From JALYXS01 sp051003795 (lineage in GTDB: Bacteria > Acidobacteriota > Terriglobia > Bryobacterales > Bryobacteraceae): DNA of 55,135 nucleotides. A model generated the notes under the pieces. It was given only the letters and a program-made list of their open reading frames with translations. It had not been told where the DNA came from and did no database searches. The stretch lies in contig JBPCKZ010000115.1 in the NCBI GenBank assembly GCA_051003795.1, positions 1-55,135 of the forward strand. The letters are read 5' to 3'. Below are positions 23,436-31,598 of the stretch, piece by piece; the first letter of the stretch is position 1, and each line of letters starts with the position of its first letter. Made by a program: the position numbers and the translations under genes.

Positions 23436-25127
23436 TTACACCGGCCGGTATTCGATTACGACCAAGGTCACGTCGTCGGATTGGGGCGCGTCTTCGGTAA
23501 ACACCCGGACTGCATCCTGAATAGCGTCGTGCACCGCCTGGCAGGAATCCTTGCGATGGGCGAGAATCGCCTCCCGCAGCCTCCGCCGTCCGAAGAACTC
23601 GCCCGCCGGGCTCCGCGCCTCCGTCACTCCATCGCTATAGATCACAACCTTGTCGTAAGGCGCGAGCCGCTTTTCTCCCGTATCGAAGACGGTTTCCGAC
23701 ATCAAGCCAACCGGCATCGCCGTCGTTTCGAGATAGCTCAAAGGATCCTCTACCGGCACGACGACCGGCGCGCAGTGCCCCGCGTTGATGTACCGCAGCC
23801 GTCCGGTTTCATCGAGCAGGCAATGGAAAATCGTCGCGTACTTGCCGCCCTCGGTCCGCTCGCTCAAGAACTGGTTGATGCGATCCATCTGCTGCCGCAT
23901 CCCGGCGGTGCTCTCGGAAACGTTCAAGAAAACGCCTTGCAACAAGGACGCGAGCAGCGCCGAACTGACGCCCTTGCCCGAAACGTCCGCCACCACCGTG
24001 GCCCAGCAGCTCGCATTCACGGGAAGAACGTCGAAATAGTCGCCGCCTACTTGATGCGAAGCCACGCTGCTCCCCGCCGCGCGAAACCAGCCGCCGCCCG
24101 GCAGCATCCGGGGCAGCAAACTTTGCTGAATGCCGCGCGCGACGTCGATTTCCTCTTCGATCTTCTGCTTGATGCGTTCCTCCTCCAGCAGGCGGGCGTT
24201 TTCGAGAATCGTCGAGGCCTCGATGGCGAGCGTTTGCAGAAGCTCGCGATTACCGGCGGCGAGATCCGCGGCGGTCAGGCGCGAATCCATGTAGAGGACG
24301 CCGGTCGTGTCGTTGGCCGCCGAAACGATGTTGGTGGAATCGCCCGCGACCACGCGGATCCGCAGCAGCGGCACGCACACCACGCTCCTCAGTTCCAGGT
24401 CCGCGACGCTGTTGGAAGGCTCGTCCGCGTCCGGGGTCGTGGGATCGAGAGACATCGAAAGCAGCTCGCGCCTCTGGTTCAAGGCGCGCTGGATTATGCG
24501 CCGCGGCACGCGCAGGTCGCTCTCGCGAAGCGGCCCGCCATGGCGGTCTCGCGCGCAGCGCATTTCGAGTTCGCTGCCCTGGCGGAGCAGTAGGAAGCCA
24601 CGCTCGGCGCCGCACACCGCGAGCGCCGCGTCCACCACGGAGTTCAAAACGTCCTGCACCGAGAAGGAAGTCTGGAGCGTCCGGGCCACTTCCAGGACCG
24701 CGCGCAGCTTTGATAAATTACCGCCTAAATTTCCGCCCAGCTTACCTGGAAGCCCGCGCGTTTCGGGTAGATCGGGAGCCTTTTCCGGCTCCGGAAAACG
24801 ATCCATCAGGCGGTTCAACTCCGCGCCATCGGTCGCAAAGACGAGTTGGTAAGAGTCCGGAACCCCGAACTCGATCCGGTCCGAGTTCTGCAATGGGTGG
24901 CGCGAGATGCGGTTCCCGTTTACGAAAAGTCCATGGCGGCTATCGTTGTCTTCGAGAACATACTGGCCGTTTTCGCAAACGATCTGCGCGTGATTGCGCG
25001 ACGTGCGGCTGTCGCGCACGATCAGGTGATTGTCCGCCTGCCGACCGATTCGAAAGGGCGTGGGCGTCAACGCCACGCGCGTGCGGTGCCCGCTCGGATC
25101 GACTACGATCAGCGATGCCGGTTGCAT
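23436..25127 (-). CDS. FHA-GAF-SpoIIE-type PP2C serine phosphatase
   Basis: I chose ATG 25127 (MQPASLIVVDPSG), whose first base is shared with the fur stop; an in-frame extension upstream only reads through fur. 563 residues. FHA domain: FRIGRQADNHLIV, SRTSRNHAQI, NDSRHGLFVNG. GAF domain about 150-330. A signalling helix IEEEIDVARGIQQSLLPRM leads into the PP2C (RsbU/SpoIIE) domain: VGGDYFDVLPV, VADVSGKGVSSALLAS, INAGHCAPVVV, YSDGVTEARS and QSDDVTLVVIEY, with the metal-binding Asp residues. Such proteins dephosphorylate anti-anti-sigma factors. The FHA part suggests control by a Thr kinase. Confidence 0.92.
   Translation of the reverse strand: MQPASLIVVDPSGHRTRVALTPTPFRIGRQADNHLIVRDSRTSRNHAQIVCENGQYVLEDNDSRHGLFVNGNRISRHPLQNSDRIEFGVPDSYQLVFATDGAELNRLMDRFPEPEKAPDLPETRGLPGKLGGNLGGNLSKLRAVLEVARTLQTSFSVQDVLNSVVDAALAVCGAERGFLLLRQGSELEMRCARDRHGGPLRESDLRVPRRIIQRALNQRRELLSMSLDPTTPDADEPSNSVADLELRSVVCVPLLRIRVVAGDSTNIVSAANDTTGVLYMDSRLTAADLAAGNRELLQTLAIEASTILENARLLEEERIKQKIEEEIDVARGIQQSLLPRMLPGGGWFRAAGSSVASHQVGGDYFDVLPVNASCWATVVADVSGKGVSSALLASLLQGVFLNVSESTAGMRQQMDRINQFLSERTEGGKYATIFHCLLDETGRLRYINAGHCAPVVVPVEDPLSYLETTAMPVGLMSETVFDTGEKRLAPYDKVVIYSDGVTEARSPAGEFFGRRRLREAILAHRKDSCQAVHDAIQDAVRVFTEDAPQSDDVTLVVIEYRPV
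24715..24738 (-). repeat. 12-bp tandem duplication in the FHA-GAF-SpoIIE gene
   Basis: On the plus strand AAATTACCGCCT is followed by AAATTTCCGCCC (10 of 12 identical), encoding GGNLGGNL in the linker between the FHA and GAF domains. Confidence 0.7.
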
Positions 25128-25639
25128 CAGGCGGTGCGTTTCGCCCGGGGGGGAATCGCGTTCTTGGCGGCCGCGGATCCCGTTTCCGCCGCGCGCAGAG
25201 ATTGGCAATGCGAACAGTATCCGCCTACCTCGGTGCGCGCCAGGACAATCTCGAAACCGAAGTGCGCCTCGATCTGTTTCCGCAGGCGCTGCAAGGGATC
25301 GCCGAAAAACTCTTCGACTTTGCCGCATCGCAGGCAGATGACGTGCGCGTGCTCTTGTTTGCGGCGGGTTTCATAGTAGTGTTGATCGCCGCTGTGGTGC
25401 ATCAGGTCCAGCTCATCGATGAGACCGCCTTCTTTCAGCAGTTTCAGAGTACGGTAGACCGTTACGCGGTTCAGTTTCGCGTCTTTTTCTTTCGCCATTT
25501 GAAAAAGGCGCTCGGCATCCAGATGCTGGCCGGTCTTATCGATCAATTCGAGCAAAATCCGCCGCTGGCGCGTGAGCCGGACGGCTTTGGGCTTGACGCC
25601 TTTGGATTGAAGAGCCCCGTTTTTCAATGCGGCGGCCAT
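25127..25639 (-). CDS. Fur-family transcriptional regulator
   Basis: 170 residues. Winged helix: VRLTRQRRILLELIDKTGQH and NRVTVYRTLKLLKEGGLIDE. Metal-binding dimerisation part: HHSGDQHYYETRRKQEHAHV, then CLRCGKVEEF and the second CSHC pair, giving the structural zinc site (CxxC...CxxC). The residues do not let me decide between Fur, Zur and PerR. It precedes and overlaps a SpoIIE-type phosphatase gene by one base, so the two are probably co-transcribed. A NicO-type metal exporter lies nearby, but not in the same unit. Confidence 0.92.
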   Translation of the reverse strand: MAAALKNGALQSKGVKPKAVRLTRQRRILLELIDKTGQHLDAERLFQMAKEKDAKLNRVTVYRTLKLLKEGGLIDELDLMHHSGDQHYYETRRKQEHAHVICLRCGKVEEFFGDPLQRLRKQIEAHFGFEIVLARTEVGGYCSHCQSLRAAETGSAAAKNAIPPRAKRTA

Positions 25640-25752
25640 GGGATCTGATCTGATTGTAATGTAGATGCCGGGCGGGTCTTTGTCGCGCTGTCGTTCCGGA
25701 ACCCGAATTGTTCAGTATTTTGGACGTGTTCACGATAATGTACTCCTCATTA

Positions 25753-27516
25753 ATGGATTTTCTCTCTCGCCTGGAGTTACGCCGGGCGTTACGCCTGGAG
25801 TTACGCCGGGAGTTACGGGCAATCGCAAAGCATGGAGGGCGCCTGGGTGCTATTTGCTACTTACTCTTCTCCGCCGCCGCCTCCGCGATTCCCCGTACGG
25901 GGCAACCGCCGGTAGTTTTTATCAACGGTTACGAGTTTTCCTGCCTGCTGGCTCCCGGATTTACCGGCACGTTCGGGAACATCGGACAATACCTCTCGTC
26001 CGATGGCCGCTCATCGGTTTTCTTCGATACATGCAACTGCCAAGGCTGCGACATCCCTCAGCACGCCAAGAAGTTTGGGGAAGAGCTCGCGGCTTTGCGC
26101 TACGACGATGGGGGCGCCGTGGATCAAGTGGATGTGGTCGCCCACAGCATGGGCGGGCTAATCGTCCGCGCCTACCTCGCGGGGCAATACAGCCTCGGCA
26201 ATTTCGCTCCGCCGCTCGATCCCAAGATTCGCAAAATCGTATTCGTGGCGACTCCGCAATTCGGGTTGCTTTCACCGGCGATCGATGCGGAGACGGACCA
26301 GTTGCAGATTGGCAGCCGCTTCATCTGGGATCAAGCGATATGGAATCAGGGCACCGACGACCTGCGGGGAGTGGACGCCGTGGCGGTTGCGGGTAATGGC
26401 GGAACTTCGCGCAACAACGGAGGATACGACGACGGAATCGTTCCGCTGACGAGCGCCGCATTATCGTTCGCGGCCGACGCTACCCGCACGCGCGTGATTC
26501 CGTATTGCCACAACGGCGGATTCCCGTTCGTGATTAATTGCCGCTCGGACGCGCCGGCGATCGCGAAGATGGACACGCCCATGCACCCCACCGCCATCGT
26601 TGTGCGCTCGTTCCTGGCGGGTGCGCCGGATTGGCGAAACGTGGGAAAATCGGCGGCGGACGACCCGGTTCTTTCACGCAACGGCGGCCTTATCACCGGT
26701 GTCCGCGACTCGTCCGATCGTGAGCTTGCGATATCGGGAGTGAAGGCCGATCCGTACACGTTTTCCTCGAATGCCGCGAATGTTTACTATCGCGAATTCA
26801 TGGCGCCTCAGACTTATTCGCTGTTGTACCAGGGCAACCCTTCCGTGCAGGTCCCGTTGAACGTGCCGGGCGGCGGGATTCGCGCGGCGCCGGTAAAACT
26901 TGCGCCGGCGGCGATGCGCATCTACCCTTCCGCGGCGGCATTGAACGCGTTGAGCCTTGCCCCGGGAATGTTAATTTCGGCATACGGAACCGGCCTCGCG
27001 AATTCGACGGTTCTGCTGAACGGCGCCCCGCTGCAGGTTTTATATAACGGCGATACGCAGGTCAACGCGGTGCTGCCGCCGGGCACGACGGGGCTCGCGA
27101 AACTCACTCTGCGCAATGCGAAAGGGGAGCATACGCAAAACGTAATGATCGAACCGGCCGTCCCGGCGCTCTTTTCGCTCGATGGGTCCGGGACCGGCGA
27201 GGCGGCCGCCACTAACGCCGTTACAGGTGTAGCGATTGGAGCGCAAAACCCGATTCATGCGGGACAGTTCGTCGCGCTCTATGCCACCGGATTGGGCGAT
27301 ACGCAGGCCAGGGACGGCTTCGATTACGCGAATGCCTCGCCTTCCGTAACGATCGGCGGGGCCGCCGCCAGAGTCCTCTTCGCGGGGCGCGCGCCCGGAT
27401 TCACCGGTCTCGATCAGATCAACGTCGAAGTGCCGCCTGGACCGGCGGGCAACAGCGCGATCGTGGTAACGGTAGGGCGCCGGACGAGCAACGCCGTCAC
27501 AATCGCGGTCCAGTGA
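25753..27516 (+). CDS. Secreted alpha/beta hydrolase (lipase-like) with Solibacter-type C-terminal domain
   Basis: From ATG 25753 it has a long basic N-region and then a secretion helix (RLGAICYLLFSAAASA). The hydrolase part has an oxyanion strand VVFINGYEFSC, the nucleophile elbow VVAHSMGGLIVRAYLAG, GGYDDGIVPLTS (acid) and a late His. The C-terminal 230 residues (IYPSAAALNALSLAPGMLIS, YGTGL, NVEVPPG and AIVVTVGRRTSNAVTIAVQ) look like the Ig-like TIGR03437 domain found in large numbers in Solibacter. The start is uncertain: the first codons contain a 4 x 12 bp repeat and no SD is clear. An extracellular esterase or lipase is likely; substrate unknown. Confidence 0.8.
   Translation: MDFLSRLELRRALRLELRRELRAIAKHGGRLGAICYLLFSAAASAIPRTGQPPVVFINGYEFSCLLAPGFTGTFGNIGQYLSSDGRSSVFFDTCNCQGCDIPQHAKKFGEELAALRYDDGGAVDQVDVVAHSMGGLIVRAYLAGQYSLGNFAPPLDPKIRKIVFVATPQFGLLSPAIDAETDQLQIGSRFIWDQAIWNQGTDDLRGVDAVAVAGNGGTSRNNGGYDDGIVPLTSAALSFAADATRTRVIPYCHNGGFPFVINCRSDAPAIAKMDTPMHPTAIVVRSFLAGAPDWRNVGKSAADDPVLSRNGGLITGVRDSSDRELAISGVKADPYTFSSNAANVYYREFMAPQTYSLLYQGNPSVQVPLNVPGGGIRAAPVKLAPAAMRIYPSAAALNALSLAPGMLISAYGTGLANSTVLLNGAPLQVLYNGDTQVNAVLPPGTTGLAKLTLRNAKGEHTQNVMIEPAVPALFSLDGSGTGEAAATNAVTGVAIGAQNPIHAGQFVALYATGLGDTQARDGFDYANASPSVTIGGAAARVLFAGRAPGFTGLDQINVEVPPGPAGNSAIVVTVGRRTSNAVTIAVQ
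25770..25817 (+). repeat. Four tandem 12-bp units at the 5' end of the lipase-like gene
   Basis: CCTGGAGTTACG, CCGGGCGTTACG, CCTGGAGTTACG, CCGGGAGTTACG. In the gene frame this reads LELRRALRLELRRELR; in another frame it reads PGVT four times. Confidence 0.9.
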
Positions 27517-27522
27517 TTTATT

Positions 27523-29127
27523 TTAGCCCAGGAACCGGGTTGCCGGAATAATGCCGAGCGATACGCCCGTCATAACCACTCCGATACAGACAATCGCCGC
27601 GGCCGACAGCACCGGCATCAAGCGAAAGAAGGAACTTTGCGAGTCCTTGTGGCGCTCCGGCAGCATGTTTTTCGCGAATAGCACGAACATGCCGGTCGCC
27701 ATCAGGACAATCGCCAACCCGAGACTGAAACCCAGCAAAAGCAGCAGGCCCAGGCCAATTCGTCCGATCGAAATCGCGCTCAAAAGTAACACCAGCGCGG
27801 ACGGGCATGGCACCAGTCCGCCGCTTGCCCCAAGGGCGATGAGGCTGCCGAGGCTGACGTCGCCTTCGGGCACGTGGCTGTGCGTGTGGCCGTCGTGCGT
27901 ATGAGTGTGGCCACCATGGCTGTGTGTGTGCGGATGCTCATGCGAATGACCGTGGGAATGAGCGTGCTCATGTTCGTGATCGTCATGGTGATGGTGATGG
28001 TGTGCATGAGCTGTCCCGCTCAGCTTGCGCGCGCGCCGGTATAGCAGCAGTCCGCCGATCCAGATAATCGAAACGCCCGACAACACTCCCAATACCTTTG
28101 TGATCTTGTCCGGCATGATGTAATGCGAAAGGAACAGCGTCGCGAACCCTAGAATAAACACGCTGATCGTGTGGGTGAACGTCACCATCCCGCCGAGAAA
28201 AATCGCCTGCTTCACGGTCCCGCGCGATCCCACCAGATACGCCGCGACCATGGTTTTCCCGTGCCCGGGCTCGAAGGCGTGCAATGCGCCCAGGCCGAAC
28301 GCGACCGCGATGCACAACAACCCCAGCCCCCATCCAATCCGTCCCTTGCCGCGCAAGGTGCGGGAGAGAAAATCGCCGCGCGTGACCGTGCCCATGGATT
28401 TCACTTCCGGGGGAGTGGCGGCAGTCGCAACTGGCGGCGCTGGCCGATTTTGCGCCACCACCGGCGGCTGTTCGGGTTGCCGGACCGGAACAACCTTCGG
28501 CTCCCTCTTCTTCTCCGCGATCGCGGAGGTTGGCGCCGCGTCACCCGGCGACCAGTCGAGCGATGCCTTTAAGTCCTGCGGAGGCGCGAGCGTCGGGTCC
28601 TGCGGATAAGCGGTCAACGCGGCGCTACGATCCTGGCTGCCTTGCGAAGCTTTTTCGAGCGTCGCCCCATCCGCCGCCGAGATCGCAATTTCCTTCCATC
28701 CCGCGCGCCCCGGGAAGTTGCGATCCTCATACTCCAGTTTGCCGGCCGTCGCGGGCAGCTTCAAATGCGCGGCGATCCGCATGACCGGAAGGCCGCCGGC
28801 TCCGTCCGCCATCGTCATTTGAGCGCCTTCGAAACGGGGCTTCAACGCCCGGCCGTTCTCCGCGAACGCCAGGTTCCGCGCCCACTCGCGAGCCTGCGCG
28901 ACCGCCTTCGCTTCGAGTTCCGGCTTCGGGGACGAAGCCTGCAGCTTCCATTGCTGCATCAGCTCAAACGTTGGAATTTCGGCGAGATCGAGCACGTAGA
29001 GAACATCGACCGCCTTTGGATGCACCTCAATGCGCGCGAAATGGTTCACGCTGAAATTGCCCATGGGGTGCGCGCCAAGAACGCCGGCAAGGCACAGAAA
29101 TCCAAGCGGCATTCGCAATCGGTTCAT
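27523..29127 (-). CDS. NicO/RcnA-like nickel-cobalt exporter with N-terminal periplasmic domain
   Basis: From ATG 29127, 534 residues. Signal peptide (MPLGFLCLAGVLGAHP), a periplasmic domain beginning GNFSVNHFARIEVHPKAVDV, a Pro/Ala-rich linker, then a six-helix NicO transporter: GLGALHAFEPGHGKTMVAAY with the HxxxxGHG-type metal site, GGMVTFTHTISVF, a cytoplasmic His-rich loop with about 25 His residues, and GASGGLVPCPSALVLLLSAI. The N-terminal domain fused to NicO occurs in several proteobacterial and acidobacterial transporters. Metal efflux of Ni/Co is the family role. The gene is divergent from deoC with a 34-base gap. Confidence 0.88.
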   Translation of the reverse strand: MNRLRMPLGFLCLAGVLGAHPMGNFSVNHFARIEVHPKAVDVLYVLDLAEIPTFELMQQWKLQASSPKPELEAKAVAQAREWARNLAFAENGRALKPRFEGAQMTMADGAGGLPVMRIAAHLKLPATAGKLEYEDRNFPGRAGWKEIAISAADGATLEKASQGSQDRSAALTAYPQDPTLAPPQDLKASLDWSPGDAAPTSAIAEKKREPKVVPVRQPEQPPVVAQNRPAPPVATAATPPEVKSMGTVTRGDFLSRTLRGKGRIGWGLGLLCIAVAFGLGALHAFEPGHGKTMVAAYLVGSRGTVKQAIFLGGMVTFTHTISVFILGFATLFLSHYIMPDKITKVLGVLSGVSIIWIGGLLLYRRARKLSGTAHAHHHHHHDDHEHEHAHSHGHSHEHPHTHSHGGHTHTHDGHTHSHVPEGDVSLGSLIALGASGGLVPCPSALVLLLSAISIGRIGLGLLLLLGFSLGLAIVLMATGMFVLFAKNMLPERHKDSQSSFFRLMPVLSAAAIVCIGVVMTGVSLGIIPATRFLG

Positions 29128-29161
29128 TACAATGGTCACTACGAATTGTACGACGGAACAG

Positions 29162-29863
29162 ATGATGCCAACGGTGCTTGCCGGCGAAGTCGCCCGGCTG
29201 ATCGACCACACAATTCTGAAGGCGGATGCCACGCGCGACGACATTTCGAAGGTCTGCCGGGAAGCGCGGCACTATGGGTTTGCGAGCGTATGCGTGAACC
29301 CCTATTGGGTTCCGCTGGCGGCGCGCGAGTTGCGCGGATCGCCGGTGAAAGTCTGCACCGTGGCCGGGTTCCCGCTCGGCGCGACCAGCACCGAAGCGAA
29401 GGTCGCCGAAGCCGCCGCCGCCATCCGCGCGGGCGCTCGGGAGATCGACATGGTAATGAACATCGGCGCGCTGCTCTCGGGCGACAACGACGCGGTGAAG
29501 CGCGACATCGAAAGCGTGGTTGAGGAGAGCCATCGCGGGGGCGCGATCGTGAAAGTGATTCTCGAAACGGCATTGCTCGACGATAATCGAAAGACAGCCG
29601 CCTGCAAGCTGGCGAAGGCCGCCGGCGCGGATTTCGTGAAGACCTCCACCGGTTTTGGACCTTCCGGCGCGACGGTTCACGATGTCGCGCTGATGCGGAA
29701 AATCGTCGGGCCGGAGATGGGCGTGAAGGCTTCGGGCGGGATTCGGACGCTCGAAGATTTGCGGAATATGGCGGCCGCGGGCGCGTCGAGGATCGGGGCG
29801 AGCGCGAGCGTGAAGATTATGGAAGCGGCGGCCGCGTCAGGCACGAGTGCCCCCGCCGCATAA
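29162..29863 (+). CDS. deoC: Deoxyribose-phosphate aldolase
   Basis: Cleaves 2-deoxyribose 5-phosphate to acetaldehyde and glyceraldehyde 3-phosphate. I chose ATG 29162, with GGA seven bases upstream; codons before it overlap the divergent transporter's control region. 233 residues. ARLIDHTILKADATRDDI, VCVNPYWVPLA, VAGFPLGATSTEAKVAE, the Schiff-base Lys in DFVKTSTGFGPSGAT, and GVKASGGIRT. No other nucleoside-catabolism gene is adjacent. Its last 17 bases overlap the next gene. Confidence 0.96.
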   Translation: MMPTVLAGEVARLIDHTILKADATRDDISKVCREARHYGFASVCVNPYWVPLAARELRGSPVKVCTVAGFPLGATSTEAKVAEAAAAIRAGAREIDMVMNIGALLSGDNDAVKRDIESVVEESHRGGAIVKVILETALLDDNRKTAACKLAKAAGADFVKTSTGFGPSGATVHDVALMRKIVGPEMGVKASGGIRTLEDLRNMAAAGASRIGASASVKIMEAAAASGTSAPAA

Positions 29864-31598
29864 ATCCGCTTTCCGCTTTCGCGAGCGCGCCGAGCTGCTC
29901 GATTTCCTGCTCGAAGTGTCGGCGGTTACGGCGCAGACCCTCGATTTGGACGAGTTGATGTCGAACGTCGCCGAGATCGTTCGCAAAGTTCTCCACTACG
30001 AGCTGTTCGCGATCCTGCTCTACAACGAAAAACAAAAAGACCTGCGCATTCGGTATGCCGTCGGGCATCGCGAGCAGGTGGTCCGCAATCTCTCGATCGC
30101 GCTAGGGGAGGGCATCACCGGAACCGCCGCCGCGCGCCGCGAGCCGATCCTGGTGGCCGACGTTCGCAACGACGCGCGCTATCTCAGCTCGGTCGACGCG
30201 GTTCGCACCGAGCTCGCCGTGCCGATGGTCGCGCGCAAGAAACTGGTGGGCGTCATCGACGTGCAATCCACGCGCGAAGGCGCCTACAACGAACACGATC
30301 GCGCCATGTTGCGGCTCATCGCCGCGCGCGTCGCGACCGCGATCGATAACGCCCGCCTCTACCGCCGCGCGGAGCGCCAAAACCGCACGCTCAAGACGCT
30401 CGGGCGTATCTCGCACGAATTCACGGCGATTCTCGAGCTCGACGAGCTCCTGAGCAAGATCGCTTCGTCCGTCCGCACATTGATTAATTACGATGCGTTC
30501 AGCATCCTGCTGCTCGACCGCGAACAAAATATTTTGCGGCACAAATTCAGCATCCGCTACGACCAACGCGTGAATATCGATAACGTTTCGTTAGGCGAGG
30601 GAATTACGGGCGCGGCCGCCGAATCGCGCGAACCCATCCGCGTGCACGATACGGCCACCGACCCGCGCTACATCGCCTCGCATCCCGATATCCGCTCCGA
30701 AGCCGCCATACCGCTGGTCGTGCAAGATCGCGTGGTGGGCGTGATGGATCTCGAAAGCGACCGCATCGGCTTCTTCACCGACGAGCACATCCGCACGCTA
30801 TCGCTGCTTGGGCCGCAGATTGCCACATCGATCGAAAACGCCCGGCTGTATGAAGAGATTGCCGGGCGCGAGCGGGCCATGCAGGAGGACCTGCGCGCCG
30901 CCCGCGAATTGCAGGTGGTGTTGCTGCCTACCGAAGCGCCCGAAATGCCGGGTCTTGAAACCGCTATCGGCCTCCGCCCCGCGCGCGAAATCAGCGGCGA
31001 CCTTTACGACTTTTTCGAGCACAAGGACGAGCACACCGTAATCGCGTTTGGCGACTCGAGCGGCAAGGGCGCGGCGGCGGCGCTCTATGGGGCCGTGCTC
31101 GACGGCTTGATGCGCACGCTCGCCCCGCGCCGCCGCAGCCCCGCGCTGTTAATGAAGGCGCTCAACGACGCGCTGGTCGAGCGCAAAGTGGAAGCCCGCT
31201 ACGTAACCCTGCTGCTGATGTTGTGGCACCCGCACTCCGGCCAATTCACCATGGCGAACGCGGGCGGAACGCCGCCGATGGTCTGCCGCAACGGGGAGAT
31301 TTTGAAGATGCACATCGAGGGCGTCCCCATCGGCCTGCTGCCGGATCAAGAGTACGATGAGCTGATGTTTCAGACCGTGCCGGGCGATCTCATCGTGCTC
31401 TATTCGGACGGCATCAGCGACCACCTGAGCGCTGCCGGGAAGGAGTACGGCCGCGGGCGCCTGGCGCAGGTGGTGCGCGCAAATTGCCACCGCCCTCCAT
31501 CCGAACTGGTGGGCGCCGTATTCGCCGATCTGGACGCATTCAACACCGTGAAATTCGACGATCAGACAGTCATTGCGATCCGGGTGAAATCGCATTGA
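29847..31598 (+). CDS. GAF-GAF-SpoIIE-type PP2C serine phosphatase
   Basis: 583 residues from GTG 29847. Two GAF domains (about 18-170 and 190-345) with near-parallel sequences: ALGEGITGTAAARREPI versus SLGEGITGAAAESREPI. A connecting helix (MQEDLRAARELQVVLLP) leads to the PP2C domain: EISGDLYDFFE, AFGDSSGKGAAAALYG, ANAGGTPPMV, YSDGISDHLS and KFDDQTVIAIRV. A cytosolic RsbU-like phosphatase that should act on an anti-anti-sigma factor when the GAF domains are engaged. Overlaps deoC by 17 bases and lysA by four, an odd mixture of metabolism and signalling. Confidence 0.92.
   Translation: MPPPHKSAFRFRERAELLDFLLEVSAVTAQTLDLDELMSNVAEIVRKVLHYELFAILLYNEKQKDLRIRYAVGHREQVVRNLSIALGEGITGTAAARREPILVADVRNDARYLSSVDAVRTELAVPMVARKKLVGVIDVQSTREGAYNEHDRAMLRLIAARVATAIDNARLYRRAERQNRTLKTLGRISHEFTAILELDELLSKIASSVRTLINYDAFSILLLDREQNILRHKFSIRYDQRVNIDNVSLGEGITGAAAESREPIRVHDTATDPRYIASHPDIRSEAAIPLVVQDRVVGVMDLESDRIGFFTDEHIRTLSLLGPQIATSIENARLYEEIAGRERAMQEDLRAARELQVVLLPTEAPEMPGLETAIGLRPAREISGDLYDFFEHKDEHTVIAFGDSSGKGAAAALYGAVLDGLMRTLAPRRRSPALLMKALNDALVERKVEARYVTLLLMLWHPHSGQFTMANAGGTPPMVCRNGEILKMHIEGVPIGLLPDQEYDELMFQTVPGDLIVLYSDGISDHLSAAGKEYGRGRLAQVVRANCHRPPSELVGAVFADLDAFNTVKFDDQTVIAIRVKSH

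Noticed and set aside
23481..24593. Long plus-strand open frame of 370 codons antisense to the FHA-GAF-SpoIIE gene
   Set aside because: It is His/Arg-rich with no recognisable domain and lies wholly opposite a gene with clear FHA, GAF and PP2C motifs; GC-rich codon use keeps the opposite frame open.
25665..26396. Frame reading PGVT four times, as a possible repeat protein
   Set aside because: After the 12-bp repeat it turns into Arg-rich noise opposite or out of frame with the hydrolase; the repeat is real but belongs to the hydrolase start region.
27870..28010. CAT/ATG-rich repeat resembling a microsatellite
   Set aside because: It encodes the His-rich cytoplasmic loop of the NicO-type transporter, so it is explained by the protein.
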